Shown one piece after another: positions 16,156 through 25,154 of a stretch of 33,715 bases of DNA (position 1 is its first letter; every line of letters begins with the position of its first letter). Both the position numbers and the translations under genes were made by a program. A model generated the notes under the pieces. The model saw only the letters and a list, made by a program, of their open reading frames with translations, did not search any database and had not been told where the DNA came from. This stretch comes from Halalkalibacter oceani (GTDB taxonomy: Bacteria; Bacillota; Bacilli; Bacillales; Bacillaceae_D), in the NCBI RefSeq assembly GCF_023715605.1, contig NZ_JAMBOL010000036.1, forward strand, positions 1 through 33,715, given 5' to 3'.

Positions 16156-16196
16156 TTGTCTTTGAAAAATGTATACATTATACTATTAGTATACTA
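16156..16196 (+). promoter_or_regulatory. Promoter and twin GTATAC operators of the FadR-type gene
   Basis: TTGTCT (16156-16161), 17-nt spacer, TATACT (16179-16184). Palindrome AATGTATACATT (16168-16179) covers the spacer and TAGTATACTA (16187-16196) the start of transcription. The GTATAC centres are 18 bp apart. Confidence 0.65.
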
Positions 16197-16227
16197 TTTA
16201 GGTGATACAGGTGGTGATTGAAAAGGC

Positions 16228-16893
16228 ATGAAAAAGGTAGTTTCACAGTTAGCTAAAGATCGGATTGCGGCGATATTAAGAGAAGAAATTTTATCAAGAA
16301 ATTTAAAGCCCGGTCAAAAGTTACTAGAAAAAGAGCTATGCGAGAAATTAGGAGTCAGCCGCACGCCTTTGCGTGAAGCGATTCGCAATTTAGAAGTGGA
16401 AGGATTAGTGGAAAGCATCCCAAACCGGGGCTCACGGGTGAAGGTGATGACAACAAAGGATGTTGTCAATTTGTTTGAGCTGCGAATTGAGCTGGAAGCG
16501 ATGGCGACGAGGAAGTCAGTTCCCCATTTGACTGAGGCGGATATTGAAGGGCTTCATGCGATCCAACAGGAGCTGCTGGAAGCGACGGCGAGAAGCTCTT
16601 GGAGCGAGGTCGATGCGCTCAATAAAAAATTTCATTCTTTATTGAGATGCAAAGGAGAGAATGATCGGCTCCTTTCCATCATTGATCAGCTCTATCAAGT
16701 GGGAGGAATTATTCGGGTATCGACATTTTCGATTCCGGGCCGCGCTTTAAAGGCATTAGAGGAGCATGTGGACATATTGGAGGCGGTAGCTGCTAGAGAT
16801 GCTGAGCGTGCCGGCCAGCTCATGTACGATCATTTAACAGTGGCGAGAGATACGCTCTTAAAGCATTTGGAAGATCTACAGTTTTCTGAATAG
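16228..16893 (+). CDS. FadR-subfamily GntR regulator (FCD domain)
   Basis: A 221-aa repressor/activator. The GntR HTH is at about 8-72 (ILREEILSRNLKPGQKLLEKELCEKLGVSRTPLREAIRNLEVEGLVE, then PNRGSRV) and the all-helical FCD ligand domain at about 80-215, with metal-ligand candidates in NKKFHSLL, EEHVDIL and YDHLTVA. FCD members usually sense small carboxylates. It sits between the larA remnant and an AEC transporter, which fits control of 2-hydroxyacid uptake and use. It is likely autoregulated through the two GTATAC palindromes. Confidence 0.9.
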   Translation: MKKVVSQLAKDRIAAILREEILSRNLKPGQKLLEKELCEKLGVSRTPLREAIRNLEVEGLVESIPNRGSRVKVMTTKDVVNLFELRIELEAMATRKSVPHLTEADIEGLHAIQQELLEATARSSWSEVDALNKKFHSLLRCKGENDRLLSIIDQLYQVGGIIRVSTFSIPGRALKALEEHVDILEAVAARDAERAGQLMYDHLTVARDTLLKHLEDLQFSE

Positions 16894-16960
16894 CAACGAC
16901 TGTTTGTGCAGGGAGTGGGAGAAGCACCGGAATGAAAGGTGAGTAGGACAAGATGACAAA

Positions 16961-17869
16961 TTGGGATATGAAGAAGTAGTGGACATTTTATCGATTGTTT
17001 TACCGATTTTCATCATCTTTGCATGTGGCTTTTTTCTAAAGAAAAAATTTAATGGTGATATCCGGACATTGTCAAATATTAGCTTCAACTGCTTATTGCC
17101 GGCACTTGTCTTTAAAAATTTCTACAGTTCCACCATCAGCGGCGATATTGGCTGGCTCGTATTGTTTGAAGTGGTGCTCCTCCTTGCGATCATTGTGATC
17201 AGTATCATTTTGGCAAGATGCTTCCGTTTTAATAAAGAGAGGGAAACGGGCCTGCTTCTCGTCGCCTCCTTTCCGAATGCGGGGAATTACGGGAGCTCGA
17301 TTATTTTACTGGCGTATGGCCAGGAGGGCTTTCAGTGGGCAATCGCTTTTTTCGTTATTCAATCCATGATGATGAATTCTCTCGGGGTGTTATTTGCCGC
17401 CCAGGACAAAGGCGGGATTGGTGATACGCTGAAGAAGCTTTTAAAAATGCCCGTCCTCTATGCCGGATTACTGGGCTTTCTGTGCCAGTCGTTAACCATT
17501 GAGCTTCATCCGATTGTTTACCATCCAATCGAGATGCTCAGTCAGGCGATGATTCCGATGCTTATGCTGTTGCTCGGAATGCAGCTGGCAACGATTAAAC
17601 GCTTCAGCTTTGCGAAGGGGATTGCGCTCGGTGTAACGATTCGCCTCGTGCTTTCCCCCGTACTCGCTTTTCTTTTGTTGCCTTTCTTTTCGTTTGATGA
17701 GATGGCAAGCAACGTCATTCTTCTTCAGGCGGCGATGCCGGCCGCGATCGTCCCCGTTTTATTGGCGAATCAATACGGACGAGAGCCGGAAATGGTCGCC
17801 GGAATTACGCTGTTCAGTACGATTGTGTCGGCGGGAACGATCTCGTTTCTCTTATGGCTATTGCATTAA
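16961..17869 (+). CDS. AEC family transporter
   Basis: About 302 aa with ten hydrophobic segments in two five-helix halves, typical of the auxin efflux carrier (AEC/BASS-like) family, which in Firmicutes includes malate and other organic-acid permeases. Conserved Asn/Gly stretches in FPNAGNYGSSIILLAYGQEGFQWAI are family marks. The start is uncertain: TTG 16961 gives the best length but has a weakly spaced AGGA; GTG 16979 is possible; an ATG at 16953 is in another frame and stops after eight codons. It follows the FadR-type gene by 67 nt, probably in one operon. Confidence 0.85.
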   Translation: MGYEEVVDILSIVLPIFIIFACGFFLKKKFNGDIRTLSNISFNCLLPALVFKNFYSSTISGDIGWLVLFEVVLLLAIIVISIILARCFRFNKERETGLLLVASFPNAGNYGSSIILLAYGQEGFQWAIAFFVIQSMMMNSLGVLFAAQDKGGIGDTLKKLLKMPVLYAGLLGFLCQSLTIELHPIVYHPIEMLSQAMIPMLMLLLGMQLATIKRFSFAKGIALGVTIRLVLSPVLAFLLLPFFSFDEMASNVILLQAAMPAAIVPVLLANQYGREPEMVAGITLFSTIVSAGTISFLLWLLH

Positions 17870-17902
17870 ATGAACCGGGTTGACAGCGAAGAGGTCAATT
17901 GA

Positions 17903-17944
17903 AAAATAAGAACTTGCGCCTGATGGCAAGTTCTTATTTTTTTG
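17903..17944. terminator. Bidirectional terminator
   Basis: A perfect 15-bp stem (17903-17917 with 17926-17940) around an 8-nt loop, ending in TTTTTTTT; an A-run on the other side gives a minus-strand U-run. It separates the convergent AEC and SDR genes. Confidence 0.9.
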
Positions 17945-17958
17945 ATAGATGAGTTGAT

Positions 17959-18750
17959 CTAAAAAATAGTCGGTACCATCCCGCCATCCATACGAATAGG
18001 AGAGCCTTTAAATGCGGAGGCATAAGGGCTGCATAGAAAGGCAGCGAGTCGACCGATTTCAACTGGTCTAATAAAACGCTGTATCTCAGATTGAGGGAGG
18101 TTTGCCAGCATAAATGCTTCCTCCTTTTCTGAGAATGTCATCTTATTTGGATACAAGCTGTCAATGATCTGTTGTACGTTTTCCGACAGGGTTGGTCCCG
18201 GCATAATCGTATTGACTGTAACTTCTGTCCCTTTTGTTAATTTAGACAGGCTCTTGGCTAAGGATAATAGCATTGATTTGGTCATACAATACTGAGGCAT
18301 TTGCCCCGATGGCATCACCGCCTCCTCACTAGCAATAAAGAGGATCCGACCATAGCCGCGCTGCACCATGGTAGGTAAATAAAATTTGGATAATCCGTTT
18401 GCGGCAAGGACATTGGTGCGAAAGTATGTTTCCCATATTTGATCGTCAATGTCCTCATATTGCATGATTTCGTAAATTCCCATATTGTTAACGAGAATAT
18501 CAATATTCGGATACTTTTCAAATAAGGCTTCTCTCTGTTTATGATCGACCAGATCAGCGATAGCATTTTGCGGAGAGGTCTGAGGGAATTCTGCCTTTAT
18601 CTGATTGACTGTTCGTTCTACTTCGTCCTCCTTTCGGCCATTGATCACTACATTCACGCCTTCTTTGGCAAGTTCAAAAGCAATTGCTTTCCCGATACCT
18701 TTTGTTGACCCTGTAACTAAAGCTGTTTTAGTGTGTAGGTTCATTTCCAT
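17959..18750 (-). CDS. Short-chain dehydrogenase/reductase
   Basis: A 263-aa NAD(P)-dependent classical SDR. Rossmann cofactor motif TGSTKGIG at about 14-21; NNMG in place of the usual NNAG; catalytic Ser in IASEEAVM, then the Tyr and Lys in QYCMTKS; the C-terminal MDGGM motif. The residue after the first cofactor strand (INGRKEDE) suggests NADPH preference through the Arg. It is the second gene of a minus-strand operon, 21 nt after the AraC-type gene. The substrate is unknown. Confidence 0.9.
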   Translation of the reverse strand: MEMNLHTKTALVTGSTKGIGKAIAFELAKEGVNVVINGRKEDEVERTVNQIKAEFPQTSPQNAIADLVDHKQREALFEKYPNIDILVNNMGIYEIMQYEDIDDQIWETYFRTNVLAANGLSKFYLPTMVQRGYGRILFIASEEAVMPSGQMPQYCMTKSMLLSLAKSLSKLTKGTEVTVNTIMPGPTLSENVQQIIDSLYPNKMTFSEKEEAFMLANLPQSEIQRFIRPVEIGRLAAFLCSPYASAFKGSPIRMDGGMVPTIF

Positions 18751-18771
18751 TTATATCCCTCTTTCCTTGTT

Positions 18772-19806
18772 TTACTTATCACGCTTCAGAAAGCGCTCTT
18801 TTGCACGGATATCTAAATGCTGTATACGCCATTGAGAAGGTGTATCGCCTTCCCAATGGCGGAAAGCCCGGTAGAACGAACTCTCGTCTTCATAGCCAAT
18901 TAAAAAAGCTATTTCCTTAATGTCGAGTGTAGGGTTTGCCAGGTATTCCCTTGCCTGTTCATGCCGGGCTTGTATCAACAGTTGTTTGAAACTCGTTCCC
19001 TCAGCTATAAGCCGGCGTTGCAATGTGCGGTCGCTTATCCCTAATTCGCCCGCAACAGAATGAATAGAAGGACGCCCCCCTGTCAGGCTGCGTTTCATAA
19101 TCCACTTGACCTTCCTGGTGACTGAAAAGCTATCGTGTAGCTCGTCACACGACTGGTCTAAAACCGGAGTAAGAATTTCCAGTAATTCTGCGTTGTAGGA
19201 GACAAAAGGGAGGTCCAACTCACTTCGCTCCAAGGTCAGACGGTTGCAGGCTGCATTGTTCTGGATCTGACAGCCAAAGTATGCTTCAAGTGTTTCACTG
19301 TCTCCCATTGGATGGGAAAATTCAACTGCCCTTGCTTTCAATGGTTGCCCTGTACCACGGCGGCCTAGTTCAAGAAGAAAGGCCAGTGTGATCCCAACGA
19401 GCATTGGCGGTCCGGATTGCTCTGGACGGAGCCATTTCAGTTCGATTGTGCAGTGTCCATCTTCCTCTGTAATGTGTAATGATTCGGGGGGACATAGCTG
19501 TTTGTAGCGTGCCATCCTGTATAAGGCGTCGCGATAGTTGCGCGCATGGTAAGTCGCCAAGATCGGCGGCGGATATTTCGATGTTTCAAAGGAGGTTGCC
19601 AGCTGGATGATTCCTTTAGCTGTGTCGCCAATGAGATCCGAGTAACTTTGCCAAATCGCAAAATATTGAGCTGTGTTGACAGCGGGTTCTGAAATAATCG
19701 TAAGTGGTAGTTGCGCTTTCCGAATGACGTCATGAGGAGCAATCCCCAATTGTCGCAGTCCCGACCAAAATCCTTCTGGGATTTTAATTCGTGTATGAGA
19801 TGTCAT
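18772..19806 (-). CDS. AraC family regulator (OruR-type N-terminal domain)
   Basis: A 344-aa regulator. The N-terminal ~200 residues match the arabinose-binding-like domain of OruR/ArgR-type AraC proteins (PF12625), with the LGRRGTGQPLKARAVEFSHP block. The C-terminal double HTH covers about 235-335: SVAGELGISDRTLQRRLIAE, then EIAFLIGYEDESSFYRAFRHW. This type usually occurs in high-GC bacteria and mycobacteria but is also seen in Bacillaceae. The ATG is preceded by AAGGAGGG. It is upstream of the SDR gene and most likely its activator. Confidence 0.9.
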   Translation of the reverse strand: MTSHTRIKIPEGFWSGLRQLGIAPHDVIRKAQLPLTIISEPAVNTAQYFAIWQSYSDLIGDTAKGIIQLATSFETSKYPPPILATYHARNYRDALYRMARYKQLCPPESLHITEEDGHCTIELKWLRPEQSGPPMLVGITLAFLLELGRRGTGQPLKARAVEFSHPMGDSETLEAYFGCQIQNNAACNRLTLERSELDLPFVSYNAELLEILTPVLDQSCDELHDSFSVTRKVKWIMKRSLTGGRPSIHSVAGELGISDRTLQRRLIAEGTSFKQLLIQARHEQAREYLANPTLDIKEIAFLIGYEDESSFYRAFRHWEGDTPSQWRIQHLDIRAKERFLKRDK

Positions 19807-20156
19807 TCATACCGTCCCTCCTTTGTATGAAAAGAAAAGCAGCTGTGCGATTTTCTCCATCTGCACAGTATTCGTTTCGCTTTTTATTGTCACTTATTAT
19901 ACTAACGATCTCTTGTTCCTCTGTAACTAACAAATAACGCCAATTCAATTGCCGATGACGCCAGGCGGCGACCGTCCAAGAAGCAAATAAGTGGGACCGA
20001 GGCAGTTAATGAAACGTTTGTTTAAGTCGTATTCTTTGTATAGATATTGCTTTGTCGCTTATAATAAACTGGTAAATATTCACACTCTTATAAAAAGAGG
20101 TGGGGAGTTTTACAGGTGGGTACTAATTAAGGTGGTAAACAAAGGAGGAAGAAGCA
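19807..20156. other. Divergent control region, AraC gene / FMN reductase
   Basis: The 350-nt gap contains a minus-strand TATAAT (19901-19896) for the AraC gene and the promoter of the FMN reductase (next entry). An unusually long leader (about 85 nt) precedes the reductase; I see no riboswitch fold in it. Confidence 0.45.
20036..20065 (+). promoter_or_regulatory. Promoter of the FMN reductase gene
   Basis: TTGTAT (20036-20041), 18-nt spacer, TATAAT (20060-20065). Confidence 0.5.
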
Positions 20157-20711
20157 GTGGCAACAGAGAAGTTGAATATCGGGATTATTCTTGGTAGTAC
20201 ACGTGATGGTCGAGTGAGTCCGCAAGTGGGAGAGTGGGTCAAAGCAATCGCCGAGCAGCGTGGCGATGCCAACTACGAAATTGTTGATATCGCTGAGTTT
20301 CAATTGCCGTTTTTAGGAACGACAGATGGAACAGAGCCGGGGATTGCGGCGTGGAACGAGAAGCTTGCCGGTCTAGATGGCTTTGTCTTCATCGTTCAGG
20401 AGTACAATCACAGCATTACGGGAGCGTTGAAAAATGCGGTTGATTTTGCCCGTGAAGCATGGTTTAACAAGGCGGCCGGGATTGTCAGCTACGGCTCGAC
20501 AGGCGGGGCGCGTGCCGCAGAGCATTTACGCGGAATTTTGGGCGAGCTGCTCGTCGCTGATGTCAGAACTCATCCAACTTTGTCGCTGTTTACTGATTTT
20601 GAGAACTTTACAGTATTTAAGCCTGCTGAATTGCATCAAAAAAATGTGAATGAAATGCTTGATCAAGTCATTGCCTGGAGCGGGGCGTTAAAGACGTTGC
20701 GAACATCATAA
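20157..20711 (+). CDS. NADPH-dependent FMN reductase family protein
   Basis: A 184-aa flavodoxin-fold flavoprotein. The flavin phosphate loop is ILGSTRDGRVS at about 10-20; EYNHSITGALKNAVDF at about 81-96 and SYGSTGGARAAEHLR at about 113-127 are the diagnostic FMN-contacting loops of azoreductase/chromate-reductase-like proteins. Such enzymes reduce quinones, azo dyes or metals with NAD(P)H; the physiological substrate here is unknown. GTG 20157 is chosen because AAAGGAGG lies 8 nt upstream. It is monocistronic, with a terminator after it. Confidence 0.9.
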   Translation: MATEKLNIGIILGSTRDGRVSPQVGEWVKAIAEQRGDANYEIVDIAEFQLPFLGTTDGTEPGIAAWNEKLAGLDGFVFIVQEYNHSITGALKNAVDFAREAWFNKAAGIVSYGSTGGARAAEHLRGILGELLVADVRTHPTLSLFTDFENFTVFKPAELHQKNVNEMLDQVIAWSGALKTLRTS

Positions 20712-20719
20712 ATAAAACG

Positions 20720-20763
20720 AAAATCACCTATGGAAGATATCGACCTTCTGTAGGTGATTTTTT
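20720..20763 (+). terminator. Terminator of the FMN reductase gene
   Basis: AAATCACCTA (20721-20730) pairs with TAGGTGATTT (20751-20760), then further T. Confidence 0.85.
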
Positions 20764-20790
20764 GCCCTGCTTAAAAAAACAAAAATTACT

Positions 20791-20831
20791 TTGTACGTCC
20801 GATAGACAAACTAAGTTAACGGTGATATAAT
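20791..20831 (+). promoter_or_regulatory. xylA promoter with XylR operator
   Basis: -35 TAGACA (20803-20808), 17-nt spacer, -10 TATAAT (20826-20831). A xylO-like dyad, TTGTACGT-N7-ACAAACTA (20791-20813), covers the -35 box; its right half matches the Bacillus xylO consensus (TAGTTTGT-N7-ACAAACTA) perfectly, its left half at 5 of 8. Confidence 0.75.
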
Positions 20832-20839
20832 GCAATTGC

Positions 20840-20853
20840 TGAAAGCGTTTTCT
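20840..20853 (+). promoter_or_regulatory. cre (CcpA) site downstream of the xylA promoter
   Basis: TGAAAGCGTTTTCT matches the TGWAARCGYTWWCW form of cre at every position. It lies just after the -10 box, so CcpA-HPr(Ser-P) would act as a roadblock or block promoter clearance. Confidence 0.85.
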
Positions 20854-20878
20854 AAAATGGATAAGGGGAGATGGGAAG

Positions 20879-22216
20879 ATGAGCTACTTTGGCAATGTGA
20901 AGCAAATCAAGTTTGAAGGGGCAAGTTCAGACAATCCATTTGCGTATAAATACTATAATCCGGCTGAGCAGATTAACGGGCAATCGATGGAGCAGCTTCT
21001 TCGCTTTGCCGTGTCCTATTGGCATACGTTTACCGGGGAAGGAAACGATCCGTTCGGGGTTGGGACAGCTGTACGTCCATACGATCATTTATCAGGAATG
21101 GAACTGGCAAAAGCGCGTGTTGAAGCGTCATTTGAGTTCTTTGAAAAGCTTGGCGTGCCGTATTTCTGCTTCCATGACTTTGATATTGCACCGGAAGCGG
21201 ATTCTTTGAGCGAAACATTGAAAAACGTAGATGTGATCGTTGACAGAATCGAAGAACACTTGAAAACGAGCAAAGTGAAATTGCTTTGGAACACAGCGAA
21301 TATGTTCACCCATCCACGCTGGTTACATGGAGCGGCCACATCGCCGAATGCCGATGTTTTTGCTTATGCCGCCGCGAAGGTGAAGAAGGGACTGGAAATC
21401 GGCAAGCGTTTAGGGGCTGAAAATTTCGTGTTCTGGGGCGGACGTGAAGGCTATGAAACACTGCTTAACACCGATATGGGGCTGGAGCTTGATAATCTGG
21501 CGCGCTTCTTTCACATGGCGAAAGACTATGCAAAGGAAATTGGCTTTGACGGCCAGTTTTTAATTGAGCCGAAGCCGAAGGAGCCGACAAAGCATCAATA
21601 TGATTTTGATGTCGCCACCGGTCTGGCCTTTTTACAAAAATACGATTTGCAGGATATTTTTAAATTCAATGTGGAAGCGAACCATGCGACATTGGCGGGG
21701 CACACGTTTGAGCATGAGCTGCGGACGGCGCGTATTAACGGGATGCTCGGCTCAGTCGATGCAAACCAGGGAGATCCGCTGCTTGGCTGGGATACGGATG
21801 AGTTTCCGACGGATTTGTATTCAACGACATTGGGAATGTATGAAATTATTAAAAACGGTGGTCTTGGTTCAGGTGGACTGAACTTTGATGCGAAGGTCAG
21901 ACGTGGATCGTTTGATGTCGATGATCTGTTTTATTCTCATATTGCCGGAATGGACGCTTTTGCGATCGGGGCCAAGGTAGCGCAACGATTAATTGATGAC
22001 CGTGTACTGGACGATTTTATCGCGGAGCGTTACCGCAGCTACACGACGGGAATCGGCCGTGAGATCGTCGAAGGGAAAACAGACTTTCATAAGCTGGAGC
22101 AGCATGCGTTACGGATCGACAGCATCGACAATAATCAGTCCGGCAGACTGGAGCAGCTGAAGGCGACTGTGAACAAGTACCTAGTAGAAACTTTCGCGAG
22201 TGTTCACTCATCATAG
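20879..22216 (+). CDS. xylA: Xylose isomerase
   Basis: A 445-aa cytoplasmic enzyme that converts D-xylose to D-xylulose, normally a metal-dependent tetramer. It is the longer class II type. Catalytic H99 and D102 lie in CFHDFD; metal ligands are E230 (LIEPKPKEP), E266, H269 ([12 protein letters not shown]), D294, D305, D307 and D337. Every ligand expected from the E. coli/Thermotoga enzymes is present. ATG 20879 follows AAGGGGAGA. A terminator-like hairpin separates it from galM, so galM may be expressed at a lower level. Confidence 0.98.
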   Translation: MSYFGNVKQIKFEGASSDNPFAYKYYNPAEQINGQSMEQLLRFAVSYWHTFTGEGNDPFGVGTAVRPYDHLSGMELAKARVEASFEFFEKLGVPYFCFHDFDIAPEADSLSETLKNVDVIVDRIEEHLKTSKVKLLWNTANMFTHPRWLHGAATSPNADVFAYAAAKVKKGLEIGKRLGAENFVFWGGREGYETLLNTDMGLELDNLARFFHMAKDYAKEIGFDGQFLIEPKPKEPTKHQYDFDVATGLAFLQKYDLQDIFKFNVEANHATLAGHTFEHELRTARINGMLGSVDANQGDPLLGWDTDEFPTDLYSTTLGMYEIIKNGGLGSGGLNFDAKVRRGSFDVDDLFYSHIAGMDAFAIGAKVAQRLIDDRVLDDFIAERYRSYTTGIGREIVEGKTDFHKLEQHALRIDSIDNNQSGRLEQLKATVNKYLVETFASVHSS

Positions 22217-22230
22217 ATTCATAGATTAAC

Positions 22231-22265
22231 ATGTACTGATTGCTTAAGGCATTCAGTACATTTTT
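22231..22265 (+). terminator. Hairpin/terminator between xylA and galM
   Basis: ATGTACTGA (22231-22239) pairs with TCAGTACAT (22253-22261) followed by TTTT. Probably partial termination, as galM begins 24 nt later with no promoter of its own in view. Confidence 0.7.
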
Positions 22266-22289
22266 ATATGAGGCAGGGAAGGGGAGGCA

Positions 22290-23321
22290 ATGATGAAAGT
22301 CAGTGAACGGATATTTGGCAAAATCAACGGGCAGACAGTGAAAGCCTTTTTGCTGAAAAACGACAACGGAATGGAAGTCGGCTGTATCAACTATGGCTGC
22401 ACGATAACAAAGATTGTTGTTCCGGATAAGCACGGCAGGCTTGAAAATGTCGTCATAGGATATGAAACGCTGGAGAAATATCTCGATCAGACTGCTTTTT
22501 TTGGCTGCGTCATCGGCCGGGTGGCAGGACGGATTGGCAATGCCGAGTTTGAATTGGACGGCATCGTGCACCGCCTGGCGAAAAATGAAGGGGAACACCA
22601 TCTTCATGGCGGGAAGACCGGTTTTGATAAAGTCGTGTGGGAGGCCCGGACCGAAGAAAACGCTGATGAGCTGAAAGTAATCTTTACCCATGAAAGCCCT
22701 AATCAGACAGAAGGCTATCCGGGTCGTGTAAGCATCAAGGTGACCTATCACGTAAACAATAAAAACGAGCTGATGATCTCTTATCGGGCGGTGACGGATC
22801 AGAAAACGATTGTTAATCTGACGAACCATTCTTATTTTAACTTGAGCGGCAATGGACAAAGGGATGTGCTTCAACATAAGCTTACGTTAAAAAGCGACCG
22901 CTTTTTGCCACTGAATGAGAGTTTGCTGCCGACAGGCGAAAAGCTTGACGTGGCGAATACCCCATTTGATTTCCGGACAGGCAGACGTCTGCAGGACGGG
23001 GTCACGTCGCATCATCCGCAGAATCAGTTGGCCGGAGGCGGCTACGATCATCCATTCATTTTAAGCGCGAACCATCAGGAAGAAATCCGTTTAGTTGATG
23101 AAGAAAGTGGGAGGGAGCTAATCGTCGAAACAGATGAGCCTTGCGTTGTCGTTTATACAGCCAATACGATTGAAGAAGACCGTTGGAAAAAGCATATGGG
23201 CGTTTGCCTAGAGACACAGCATCATCCTGACGCTGTCCATCACGCTGATTTTCCGTCTATCCTTTTGGAAAAAGATGAGGAGTACCGGACGGCGACGACG
23301 TACCGCTTTGCGGTTACATAA
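22290..23321 (+). CDS. galM: Aldose 1-epimerase (mutarotase)
   Basis: A 343-aa enzyme interconverting the alpha and beta anomers of aldoses. GalM signatures: GRVAGRIGNAEFELDG with the sugar-binding Asn/Arg region, HLHGGKTGFDK, the catalytic His in NLTNHSYFNLSG, GGGYDHPF, and the catalytic Glu in GVCLETQHHPDAVHH. In this locus it would convert the beta-xylose released by the inverting GH43 enzyme chain, or beta-xylose from uptake, to the alpha form used by XylA. There are two adjacent ATGs: 22290 is only 2 nt from GGGGAGG, so 22293 may be the real start. Confidence 0.95.
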   Translation: MMKVSERIFGKINGQTVKAFLLKNDNGMEVGCINYGCTITKIVVPDKHGRLENVVIGYETLEKYLDQTAFFGCVIGRVAGRIGNAEFELDGIVHRLAKNEGEHHLHGGKTGFDKVVWEARTEENADELKVIFTHESPNQTEGYPGRVSIKVTYHVNNKNELMISYRAVTDQKTIVNLTNHSYFNLSGNGQRDVLQHKLTLKSDRFLPLNESLLPTGEKLDVANTPFDFRTGRRLQDGVTSHHPQNQLAGGGYDHPFILSANHQEEIRLVDEESGRELIVETDEPCVVVYTANTIEEDRWKKHMGVCLETQHHPDAVHHADFPSILLEKDEEYRTATTYRFAVT

Positions 23322-23353
23322 GAATGGCCCTGCCGGGAGAATGGTTCCTGACA

Positions 23354-23471
23354 GGGCGTCGGCTTCGCGCGTTACGCTGATGGCTGAAAAAAGCCCGTTT
23401 TCAGCCATCCTTAAACGATTGTAACGGCTCCGCACGCCGCTTCTAAGAAAAGCCGCTACGCGGTTTTCTTA
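23354..23471. repeat. Dispersed 118-nt repeat, copy B
   Basis: Same length as copy A with 8 substitutions and no gaps. It has the same GATGGCTGAAAA/TTTTCAGCCATC hairpin and a right-hand part CCGCACGCCGCTT...AAGCCGCTACGCGG with a less regular stem. It lies between convergent galM and xynB; its last TTA is the complement of the xynB stop codon. Confidence 0.9.
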
Positions 23472-25079
23472 ATGATGCCGCTCTTTATAGATAAAGTAAT
23501 CAAAGTCGGCGTGTAAACGTTGGCCGGACGTGTCTTGACATTGCATCCCGACAAAGGCACCGGTGAAGAAACCGCCTCCCTGGATATAGTCATCCGACAG
23601 TTTATAGGAGTGAAAGTCGATCGGGATTTCTGTCCACTCTTTGCCGGTAAAGGAGTAGGAATAACGGTAAAGGTGAGTGTCTACGTTAACGCGCAAATAA
23701 ACGTAGTCGATATTCTCCGGGATGACAATCGGGCGGTCCCGCAACGGCTGATCAAATGTAAAATGATCGCATGTCGTCAGTTCAAGCACTCTGCCTTTTT
23801 CTTCATTCCATGTTAGCTGGAGCGCGGTCCAGTTTTGCGTATTGTAATAGTTTACTAGTCCGGCCGCCTGCTGGAATGTCTCAGGGTGAAAGGCCACCTT
23901 TGTTTCGGCGGTGAAGGTGAAATGTTGCCAGCGCCTTGCCACATAGGCCTGGGTAAACTTCGATGTCAGTGATTCCCTTCCGTAGAGCCGCAGATGGCCG
24001 GGGCGTTCCTTGAGTGAAGCAATGCTCTCATCAAGCGGAATCCGCAGCGTCTGGAAATGGAGGCTCAATGTATCCTGGTCAAAATCATCCTTTTCGGCAA
24101 CGTCGTCCCATTTTACTTCGTCGATGGCCGGTCCTTCGATTTCAAGGGCCGGTTCATTGCCGCCGACGACATAAGGCCAGTCGTTTTTCCATTCAAGCCG
24201 CTGAATCGCCGTTTCTCTTCCGAGCGGGCAGAAGCCGCGCGGGTCGAGTAGCGGTTGATTTTCTCTTGGTAACGGTCTGCCTGTTAAATGAACGAGAAAC
24301 CATTCATCGGTATGCGTCTGAACGATTGAAGCGTGGCCGGCCTTTTGCAGCGGGTTTCTCGGATAAGGAAACGATGTAATAAGCGGGTTTTCCGGATGAA
24401 CGTCATAAGGTCCCCATATATTTTTCGAACGGGCGATTGTCGCCTGGTGGTCATATTTTGTACCGCCTTCAGCCGTCAGCAAATAATAATAGCCGTTGGC
24501 TTTATATACATGCGGCGCCTCGGTCAGCTTAATGTCGGTTCCTTTGAAAATGATTTCCTTTTTGCCGACCAGCTTCTGCTGTTCGACGTCATATTCCTGA
24601 AGAACGATCCCGTAAAAATTATGATGAGAGACGCGGTGATCCCAAACCATGTTTACGAAGTATTTTTTTCCGTCGTCATCATGGAATAAGGAAGGGTCGA
24701 ATCCTGAACTGTTCATATGGATTGGCTCTGACCATTCACCGTCAATCGTCTCACATGTAACGAGGTAGTTATGACAATCCTTCCATTGGCCCTCGGTCAC
24801 TTTTACGTCCGTATAGATGAGCCAAAACATCCCGTCATGATAGGAGAGGGCCGGCGCCCATACTCCGCCGGAGTCCGGGTTTCCGATCATCTGCAGCTGG
24901 CTGAGACGGTTTAACGGCCGGGAAACGAGCCGCCAGTTTTTTAAGTCCTTTGAATGGTAGATGCCTACACCGGGAAACCATTCGAAGGTCGAAACGGCAA
25001 TGTAATAATCTTCACCGGCGCGGCAAATAGACGGGTCCGGGTTGAAGCCTGGTAAAATCGGGTTTCGAATGATCGACAT
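23469..25079 (-). CDS. xynB: Beta-xylosidase, glycoside hydrolase family 43
   Basis: A 536-aa enzyme without signal peptide, therefore cytoplasmic, that cuts xylobiose and short xylo-oligosaccharides to xylose with inversion. It has a five-bladed propeller domain (about 1-320) and a C-terminal beta-sandwich (about 330-536). Catalytic residues are D15 (GFNPDPS), D128 ([10 protein letters not shown]) and E187 (KLTEAPH), the same numbers as in Geobacillus XynB3 when ATG 25079 is used as start; an in-frame GTG at 25088 is less likely. AGAGGTGA precedes the ATG. It lies 73 nt behind xylR with a weak terminator and a cre site between. Confidence 0.95.
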   Translation of the reverse strand: MSIIRNPILPGFNPDPSICRAGEDYYIAVSTFEWFPGVGIYHSKDLKNWRLVSRPLNRLSQLQMIGNPDSGGVWAPALSYHDGMFWLIYTDVKVTEGQWKDCHNYLVTCETIDGEWSEPIHMNSSGFDPSLFHDDDGKKYFVNMVWDHRVSHHNFYGIVLQEYDVEQQKLVGKKEIIFKGTDIKLTEAPHVYKANGYYYLLTAEGGTKYDHQATIARSKNIWGPYDVHPENPLITSFPYPRNPLQKAGHASIVQTHTDEWFLVHLTGRPLPRENQPLLDPRGFCPLGRETAIQRLEWKNDWPYVVGGNEPALEIEGPAIDEVKWDDVAEKDDFDQDTLSLHFQTLRIPLDESIASLKERPGHLRLYGRESLTSKFTQAYVARRWQHFTFTAETKVAFHPETFQQAAGLVNYYNTQNWTALQLTWNEEKGRVLELTTCDHFTFDQPLRDRPIVIPENIDYVYLRVNVDTHLYRYSYSFTGKEWTEIPIDFHSYKLSDDYIQGGGFFTGAFVGMQCQDTSGQRLHADFDYFIYKERHH

Positions 25080-25105
25080 GTTTATCACCTCTGCATGTAT
25101 TTTAG

Positions 25106-25121
25106 TAAAGCGCTTACAGAT
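25106..25121 (-). promoter_or_regulatory. cre site and possible promoter of xynB
   Basis: TGTAAGCGCTTTAC on the minus strand (AGTAAAGCGCTTACAG on plus) matches cre at 12 of 14 positions. It overlaps the -10 of a possible minus-strand promoter, TTGGCA-N17-TTTACT. No xylO dyad is visible here. Confidence 0.6.
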
Positions 25122-25130
25122 CGCTGTGCC

Positions 25131-25154
25131 AAAAGGCCGGACTTTCAGCCTTTT
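25131..25154 (-). terminator. Weak terminator overlapping the xylR stop
   Basis: AAAAGGC pairs with GCCTTTT on the minus strand; the U-run is only the last four bases of the stem. It may limit read-through from xylR into xynB. Confidence 0.5.

Noticed and set aside
19901-20156. Riboswitch in the long leader of the FMN reductase gene
   Set aside because: No FMN-riboswitch conserved blocks and no terminator/antiterminator pair can be seen.
22017-22877. 286-codon open frame on minus across the end of xylA and the start of galM
   Set aside because: It is antisense to two well-supported enzymes, has no ribosome site and its product has no recognisable domain; it is a shadow frame from codon bias.
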